Source: Nitrospira sp. SG-bin2 (GTDB lineage Bacteria; Nitrospirota; Nitrospiria; Nitrospirales; Nitrospiraceae). From it: a stretch of DNA of 28,667 nt. The stretch is from contig LVWT01000047.1 of assembly GCA_002083405.1 (NCBI GenBank), forward strand, positions 1 through 28,667. Reading direction: 5' to 3'. The notes under the pieces were generated by a model. That model worked only from the letters and a program-made list of their open reading frames with translations, was not told the origin of the DNA and did no database searches. Shown here piece after piece: positions 24,098-28,667 of this stretch (positions within the stretch are counted from its first letter, which is position 1; each line of letters starts with the position of its first letter). Both the position numbers and the translations under genes were made by a program.

Positions 24098-24959
24098 CAA
24101 AGGGCCAGGCGGCGGCGTCCCGATGGTGCCGCCATGGGTTCCTCCCGTTCCTCCCAGCCCCCCACCGCAAGATGGAAACGGGGCCGAGCCCACGGACGGC
24201 GGCGGCCAAGATGAGCAGTCGCCCACCACCCCTAACCAATCGGTCCCGCAACAACCCGCGCAAGCACCGCCGTCTCCAATCGCACCGGCAGCGCGCTTTG
24301 GCGGGGCGCGGCTTAATCTAGGTAAGTTCGGACGGGGTGGCGATAGTCAGGATATGCAGCGGGGCATCCGAGACTACGTCCGGAAAGGATACGGTGGCCG
24401 TGCAACCGCCGTAAGGCGGTTCGGCGGCACGGCAGCAACGGCGGGCACGCTTGATGGGGCCTTGTCGCGCGTCGCCAGAGGGCAGGCCGCAGCACCAGGA
24501 AGTCCCCTCGACCCAGCCCTTCTTGCCGGTCGATCAGCGCGGGAAGTCATGGACGCAATCATCGAGGCGGTCCGCCCTGCTGATGGTACACAGGACGCAG
24601 AGGCAAGTCGGGCGGCGATCAAGGACGCCTTATCCGAACTTCTGACGATGTTTCCCGACGCCGATCTTCTCAACCTGACTGAGGATCAGCGCGGGATGGC
24701 AATCGAGCGCTTCGTTGCACTGGATGTATATCAGCGCGCGATGCTCGACATCGGGAAAGCAATCCAAGACAAAGCGCCAACAGCTACGATCGCCCTGTCG
24801 CGTCTCAAAGAAGTAAAGGAGTATGTCAAGCAAACGGTTGCGGCGGCTTTCAGAAAGCTGCAGAGTGCCGGCCATCGCGTGACGACGGGACGCGTTAACG
24901 AAGTCGTTCGCGCCGCTCTGGAGGAAACCTTCCAGGTATTCGAGGGGTATGCACTATGA
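24078..24959 (+). CDS. qatB: QatB of the Qat anti-phage system
   Basis: This 293-aa protein of no known enzymatic fold begins MGTSASSKGPGGGVPMVPPW. This short Gly/Pro-rich opening is characteristic of QatB as I recall it. The first ~70 residues are Pro/Gly/Gln-rich and probably disordered; the rest is mainly helical, with no catalytic motif seen. GGAG lies close to ATG 24078, which overlaps the qatA end by 20 nt; the stop overlaps qatC as ATGA. Gly2 would become N-terminal after Met removal. Position between the KAP ATPase and the QueC-like gene supports the call. Confidence 0.87.
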   Translation: MGTSASSKGPGGGVPMVPPWVPPVPPSPPPQDGNGAEPTDGGGQDEQSPTTPNQSVPQQPAQAPPSPIAPAARFGGARLNLGKFGRGGDSQDMQRGIRDYVRKGYGGRATAVRRFGGTAATAGTLDGALSRVARGQAAAPGSPLDPALLAGRSAREVMDAIIEAVRPADGTQDAEASRAAIKDALSELLTMFPDADLLNLTEDQRGMAIERFVALDVYQRAMLDIGKAIQDKAPTATIALSRLKEVKEYVKQTVAAAFRKLQSAGHRVTTGRVNEVVRAALEETFQVFEGYAL

Positions 24960-26233
24960 AGCTCGTCTGCGCCCCAAAGGATTACGCTTTCAAGGGAACT
25001 TCGAAGGTATTGGACGTTGTGCTCTACGGCCAAGCGGATAGGCCGACACGTGGGAGTGTGGGTGCCGCCGTCACGGATAAGATGTTTCGAGAAAAGTTGC
25101 GCGCTGCAACGAGAGCGTGGGACTTTCTGTCACTTGCGCTATCCGTGATAGCCGCTGATCTGGCCGGTCATCGGAACATGAGCCCGGATGGTTGGACGCG
25201 CGAGTTCGAGTTGGAGATCTCGGTGGCCGATCCCGCCTTTTGGAATACGCAGCGGGAACTGGTGGGAAAGCTGCTTGAGTTTCTTACTACCGATAGATGG
25301 CAAATTAGTTTCATGGAAGGGGGAATTTCTCCCACCCCGCCCAAGCAACCTGTCATGCCACCTGAAGATTGCGTAGCTTTGCTCTCAGGCGGACTGGATA
25401 GCTTCATTGGGAATGTGGATTTAGTCACTGACGGCCGAAAGCCGTTCGCCGTCAGTCAGACCGTGCGAGGCGATGCGAAGCAGCAACGATCATTTGCGCA
25501 GAAAATCGGTGGTGGGTTGAGGCATCTGCAGATAAACCACAATGCCGAAGTCCCAAATCCTGAGACTCCGCCATCGCAGCGGGCGCGATCGCTGATTTTC
25601 TTCGCATATGGGGTCATAGCAGCAACAACGCTGAAACGTTATCACGTTGGCGAGAGCGTGACGCTGTACGTATGCGAGAACGGGTTCATCTCGATCAACC
25701 CGCCTCTTACCGGAGCTCGCCTGGGAAGCCTCAGCACCCGGACGACGCATCCGGTATTACTCGGCCTGCTTCAGCAGCTGCTTGATGCCGCAGGTCTAAG
25801 GGTGCGTGTAGAAAACCCGTATCAGCTTAAGACAAAGGGTGAGATGTTGCGCGACTGCACTAATAAGGCTCTGCTGAGCACACATGCCTCCGAGACGACG
25901 AGCTGCGGGCGCTTTAAGCAATTCGGCTACAAGCATTGTGGCCGGTGCGTACCGTGCCTCGTCCGCCGGGCGGCGTTCCGAACCGCCGGGATGAACGACA
26001 CGACGGAATACGTGTACAAAAACCTTGGGCGCAATGACGCAGACCACGCGGGCTTTGATGACGTCCGCTCCGTGGCGATGGCACTCGCGGAAGTAAAATC
26101 GGATGGCTTGGAGACTTGGATTGGAACGGCACTCAGCACAAAGCTTTTGGGCGATATCGGCCCACTGCAGGCGATGGTGGGCCGTGGGCTGGATGAGCTT
26201 GGCTCATTGTTAAAATTCTATGGTGTGAAATGA
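24956..26233 (+). CDS. qatC: QatC: QueC-like protein of the Qat anti-phage system
   Basis: This 425-aa protein has an N-terminal extension of about 135 residues not found in QueC, followed by a QueC-like ATP-pyrophosphatase domain. The PP-loop is SGGLDS at 144-149. A zinc-binding set of Cys317, Cys328, Cys331 and Cys334 (CGRF, then KHCGRCVPC) matches the C-x10-C-x2-C-x2-C pattern of QueC. QueC converts 7-carboxy-7-deazaguanine to preQ0 in queuosine synthesis; here the defence context argues for a different substrate. No queD, queE or folE lies nearby, so it is not part of a queuosine operon. It overlaps both neighbours by ATGA. Confidence 0.92.
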   Translation: MKLVCAPKDYAFKGTSKVLDVVLYGQADRPTRGSVGAAVTDKMFREKLRAATRAWDFLSLALSVIAADLAGHRNMSPDGWTREFELEISVADPAFWNTQRELVGKLLEFLTTDRWQISFMEGGISPTPPKQPVMPPEDCVALLSGGLDSFIGNVDLVTDGRKPFAVSQTVRGDAKQQRSFAQKIGGGLRHLQINHNAEVPNPETPPSQRARSLIFFAYGVIAATTLKRYHVGESVTLYVCENGFISINPPLTGARLGSLSTRTTHPVLLGLLQQLLDAAGLRVRVENPYQLKTKGEMLRDCTNKALLSTHASETTSCGRFKQFGYKHCGRCVPCLVRRAAFRTAGMNDTTEYVYKNLGRNDADHAGFDDVRSVAMALAEVKSDGLETWIGTALSTKLLGDIGPLQAMVGRGLDELGSLLKFYGVK

Positions 26234-26994
26234 TCGACTTTCACTGCCATCTCGATCTCTACCCAAACCCGCTGGCAGTGCGGGACGAATGCGTCAGGCG
26301 CGGCATGTACGTCCTTTCGGTTACGACGACGCCTTCAGCCTGGAAGGGAACGTCCGCGTTAGGAACAAACACTCAACGGATTCGGACGGGGCTTGGCCTG
26401 CATCCGCAAATCGCTCACGAACGAAAGAGTGAGCTGGTGCTTTTTGATGATTTTCTACAGGGCGCCCGCTTCGTCGGCGAAATTGGATTGGACGGTGGCC
26501 CGGAGTATCGCCAATATTGGAATGATCAAGTAATGGTGTTCGATCACGTGCTGACAGCGTGTAGAGAGGCGGGAGGACGTGTCATGTCGATCCATAGCCG
26601 GCGTGCGAGCAAGGCAGTGATTGACCGGTTGGAAGGATGCCCGGATGCAGGAACGCCAGTGCTACATTGGTTCTCGGGTAGCCTTCGTGACCTAGATCGT
26701 GCGGTTGACCTGGGTTGCTGGTTCAGTGTCGGTCCGGCGATGTTGCTTACCGAAAAAGGGAGAGACTTGACAGCAAGAATGCCCCGCGAACGGATGCTTA
26801 CGGAGTCAGATGGTCCATTTGCGCAAGCCAACGGACGATCGTTATGGCCATGGGAAGTCAGTGAGGCCGTTAATCAGTTAGCAGAAATTTGGGGCACAAG
26901 CCCAGAGGATGTTGAGAAGACACTTTGGAAAAACCTTGAAAATCTGGTGGCGGACGAAAAGGGAGTCAACCCGGAGGCGGGAGAGCTGGTTTAA
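26230..26994 (+). CDS. qatD: QatD: TatD-like metal-dependent DNase of the Qat system
   Basis: This 254-aa protein has the full TatD metal-site pattern: His5 and His7 (FHCH), Glu84 (VGEIGLD), His122 (SIHS), His146 (LHWF) and Asp194 (ESDGP). TatD enzymes are metal-dependent deoxyribonucleases, so QatD may be the DNA-cutting effector or a processing enzyme. It is slightly shorter than housekeeping TatD (about 260 aa). The start overlaps the qatC stop as ATGA. It is the last gene of the operon; a minus-strand gene converges on it 11 bp downstream and no strong terminator is visible between. Confidence 0.93.
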   Translation: MIDFHCHLDLYPNPLAVRDECVRRGMYVLSVTTTPSAWKGTSALGTNTQRIRTGLGLHPQIAHERKSELVLFDDFLQGARFVGEIGLDGGPEYRQYWNDQVMVFDHVLTACREAGGRVMSIHSRRASKAVIDRLEGCPDAGTPVLHWFSGSLRDLDRAVDLGCWFSVGPAMLLTEKGRDLTARMPRERMLTESDGPFAQANGRSLWPWEVSEAVNQLAEIWGTSPEDVEKTLWKNLENLVADEKGVNPEAGELV

Positions 26995-27005
26995 GTAACA
27001 GATTC

Positions 27006-27443
27006 TCAAGAACGAAAGCTGCTTGCTGCGGAAACTGTAACTATGATTGTTTTCGATTCATCTGGATCAGTGAGTAAAGCACCTGTTTTGCGATCCAGTT
27101 CTTCTATTAGTGAGTTTGTTTTTTCAGTGATAGTTCTAATTTGTTCGATATCAGTGGTGAGGTCAGCATAGCCCATAAGTTTGCGGAATCTGACATAGTT
27201 GCCTTCCTCAGTCGCGGCAAAGGTCGCGTGAATAAAATCCTGTCTCCGCGTATTCAATTTTTCTGCTTCAGCGCAAGGATCGGAGAGTGTCGGAAAATTG
27301 GTTCGACAGTGATTTATCAGAGACCCTAAAGTGCCGCGCATGCCGCTGAAATCCAGCACTACCTGATCTAAGGTTCTCTTGTTTTCGAGCCTTTTGACTG
27401 CCACCTTAAACATATCCTCAAGTCGGCCAAAGGCGACAACCAT
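27006..27443 (-). CDS. Helical protein of unknown function, possibly 5'-disrupted
   Basis: From ATG 27443 this is a 145-aa, mainly helical protein (EDMFKVAVKRLENK; TDIEQIRTITEKTNSLIEEL) with no recognised domain. The frame continues upstream for 23 more protein-like codons (LPREIDPSLAVALGE precedes the ATG) to a TAG at 27513-27515. This TAG directly follows an ATG at 27516-27518, nine bases after the upstream gene. The original start was probably that ATG, with codon 2 now a stop. ATG 27443 has GGGGA too close to serve well. Expression of the shorter form is therefore doubtful. Confidence 0.5.
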   Translation of the reverse strand: MVVAFGRLEDMFKVAVKRLENKRTLDQVVLDFSGMRGTLGSLINHCRTNFPTLSDPCAEAEKLNTRRQDFIHATFAATEEGNYVRFRKLMGYADLTTDIEQIRTITEKTNSLIEELDRKTGALLTDPDESKTIIVTVSAASSFRS

Positions 27444-27527
27444 TTCCCCAAGCGCGACTGCGAGGCTTGGATCTATCTCTCTAGGAAGAGATGTAATGTG
27501 GGTTTCAGTTTTCTACATCAGGTTCGG

Positions 27528-27761
27528 TTAAAGCCCTTCTTCTGCTTGCGTGTGGCCTTGCGTATATCCCGCCGCATAGGCATCCGGCAAGGCGCTAACG
27601 TCACTGGCCACTACGTCTATCAAATATCCCATCCCTGCAGGTGACAAACGAAGCGTTGCATTGTCATCCTTGGATAAAAATCCTAACCGGAGACACTCCT
27701 CTTGGCTACCAATGCGGCTAATCAATTGCGCGATCGTCTTGTGGTGATCCTCATCGTACAT
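27528..27761 (-). CDS. Small protein with a winged-helix-like segment, unknown
   Basis: This 77-aa product begins MYDEDHHKTIAQLISRIGSQ. The pattern IGSQEECLRLGFLSKD followed by LRLSPAGMGYL resembles a short winged-helix unit, where a helix is followed by a beta wing and a final helix; this is a weak resemblance. The Shine-Dalgarno site is poor. It lies 60 bp after the antitoxin gene and just before the next minus-strand gene, so it may share the toxin-antitoxin transcript. Confidence 0.5.
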   Translation of the reverse strand: MYDEDHHKTIAQLISRIGSQEECLRLGFLSKDDNATLRLSPAGMGYLIDVVASDVSALPDAYAAGYTQGHTQAEEGL

Positions 27762-27821
27762 GCTCTGGCTCTTTCGCCTGGAAACTTGGTTCAGAGATCA
27801 ATAGCAGTTCTCCAAGAAACG

Positions 27822-28160
27822 TCAAACGGTTTGATGTTCGTCATTGTTCTTCTGCCTAATGCGGACGAGGCCAGCCTTGTCGCCCGGCTGTTTGAAGCGA
27901 GCATAGAATTCGAGTTCTCCACCCAGGGCCTGCACGTATTCACGAAGCGTTGAAATCCGCATGTCATCGCGGTTTTCAAGGCGGGAGACGGCGGCCTGCT
28001 TGAGGCCAAGAGCATCGGCTGTTGACTGCTGGGAGCGGTCGCGCGCCCGACGCAGCTCCTGAAGGGTCATTTCTTCGGCAAGAATCTCCGCTGCGCGCGC
28101 GTGTATGGCCTTGCGTCGTTTCTTCGGCAGGGAAGCCATAAATTCCTTGTGTGTCGTCAT
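27822..28160 (-). CDS. higA: XRE-family antitoxin, HigA-like
   Basis: This 112-aa protein has a basic N-terminal helix (LPKKRRKAIHARA) and a Cro/C1-type helix-turn-helix near residues 35-80. The HTH region reads QELRRARDRSQQSTADALG, then LKQAAVSRLENR, and ends STLREYVQALGGEL. The ending LREYVQALGGELEF is usual for antitoxins paired with Gp49-like HigB toxins. AAGGAG lies 8 bases before the start at 28160, which overlaps the toxin stop as ATGA. The order toxin first, antitoxin second is that of higBA. It should neutralise the toxin and repress the promoter upstream. Confidence 0.88.
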   Translation of the reverse strand: MTTHKEFMASLPKKRRKAIHARAAEILAEEMTLQELRRARDRSQQSTADALGLKQAAVSRLENRDDMRISTLREYVQALGGELEFYARFKQPGDKAGLVRIRQKNNDEHQTV

Positions 28161-28537
28161 CGTTTCTTCTCCTTATGATTTTTCTTTTCCTTTTGCATCT
28201 CCTGCAGATGCAAGGTGAAATCCTGATCCGCAAGGGGAACGTTCCGGCGGTACCAGCGCTCGTCCCCCGTTTTGGCGCCGCCGAGGAGCAGGACCGCGCG
28301 GCGGTCTGGATCGAAAGCAAACAGTATGCGCACCGGATCGCCTTTGAACTGAACTCGAAGCTCTTTCATGTTCTGGTGCGCCGAGCCCTTAATGTGGTCA
28401 ACCCGTGGCCTCCCCAGGTTTGGCCCCACTGTCTTTAACACCTCGAGATGAGCGAGAATTTCATTCTGCAATTCCTCGCCGCATTTTCCGAACCAGGCGC
28501 TGTAGTGCGGCCGGTAAATAATTGTCCATTCTTTCAT
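28157..28537 (-). CDS. higB: RelE/HigB-type toxin (phage-derived Gp49-like family)
   Basis: This 126-aa protein has family features of Gp49-like HigB toxins: LKTVGPNLGRPRVDHIKGS, NMKELRVQFKGDPVRILFAF and VLLLGGAKTGDERWY. These toxins have the RelE fold and usually cleave ribosome-bound mRNA. The C-terminus is very Lys-rich. GAGG sits about 5 bases upstream of the start at 28537. It is translationally coupled to the antitoxin by a 4-nt overlap and transcribed from the palindrome-bearing promoter at 28581-28609. Confidence 0.9.
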   Translation of the reverse strand: MKEWTIIYRPHYSAWFGKCGEELQNEILAHLEVLKTVGPNLGRPRVDHIKGSAHQNMKELRVQFKGDPVRILFAFDPDRRAVLLLGGAKTGDERWYRRNVPLADQDFTLHLQEMQKEKKNHKEKKR

Positions 28538-28580
28538 CCGGCCTCGCCCAGCCTCACTTTCATGATATTACACAAAGGAT

Positions 28581-28609
28581 ATTATTACCTTAATGTAATA
28601 CTGTGTCAA
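28581..28609 (-). promoter_or_regulatory. Promoter and palindromic operator of the toxin-antitoxin pair
   Basis: On the minus strand TTGACA (28604-28609), a 17-bp gap and AATAAT (28581-28586) form a strong sigma70-like promoter. A perfect palindrome, TATTAC-N6-GTAATA (28583-28600), covers the spacer and part of the -10 box. This is the expected site for repression by the HigA-like protein or the toxin-antitoxin complex. It lies 44 bases before the toxin start. Confidence 0.7.
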
Positions 28610-28667
28610 GATCACCTTTGAAATTCTGGCCGATCTGCTATTTGTGCTTTTGATAAAAGCCAAAATA

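Overview
The window comes from a GC-rich, Gram-negative bacterium: there is a lipoprotein, an outer-membrane-type protein, and Pst, MgtA and YnfA families. The general style would suit Nitrospirota or a proteobacterium, but nothing here fixes the taxon. No rRNA, tRNA or CRISPR array was seen.

Layout. (1) Positions 1-2750 hold a tightly overlapping high-affinity phosphate operon, pstS (3' end only)-pstC-pstA-pstB. An OmpR/PhoB-type DNA-binding protein without a receiver domain follows (2958-3662). (2) Positions 3685-5550 are mobile-element debris. A frameshifted PRiA4_ORF3-like gene is cut at 3913/3914 by a 38-bp Tn3-family terminal inverted repeat. Just inside it is a chimeric ORF joining the N-terminus of a Tn3 transposase (DUF4158) to a tyrosine-recombinase catalytic domain. 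A small CxxC protein and an IS21 istA remnant follow. (3) Positions 6139-10802, minus strand, carry a lipoprotein and a metal-transport cluster: an outer-membrane-type protein, a half-size GDT1 protein, a P-type Mg2+ ATPase and a 29-codon ORF. (4) Positions 11100-13841 hold a ribbon-helix-helix protein with its own promoter and operator-like repeats, a zinc-ribbon protein, YnfA, IS21-like end repeats and a secreted nuclease. Two copies of a two-hairpin element flank the RHH gene. (5) Positions 13972-15740 hold an unrecognised 471-aa protein with a nuclease-like but catalytically degenerate C-terminus, and a radC tail.

(6) Positions 16074-26994 are the centrepiece. Seven plus-strand genes, each overlapping the next, encode a type I restriction-modification system (hsdR-hsdM-hsdS) and a complete Qat anti-phage system: QatA KAP ATPase, QatB, QatC QueC-like, QatD TatD-like. 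The overlaps suggest one transcript with coupled translation, so that DNA-modification-based restriction and Qat defence are made together. (7) Convergent to it, on the minus strand, is a higB-higA type toxin-antitoxin pair with a clear promoter and palindromic operator, followed by two small unknown genes. The second of these has an in-frame stop directly after its likely original start codon.

The window thus passes from a housekeeping locus (pst) into an accessory defence and mobile region. Family assignments rest on motifs read by eye; no database search was possible.
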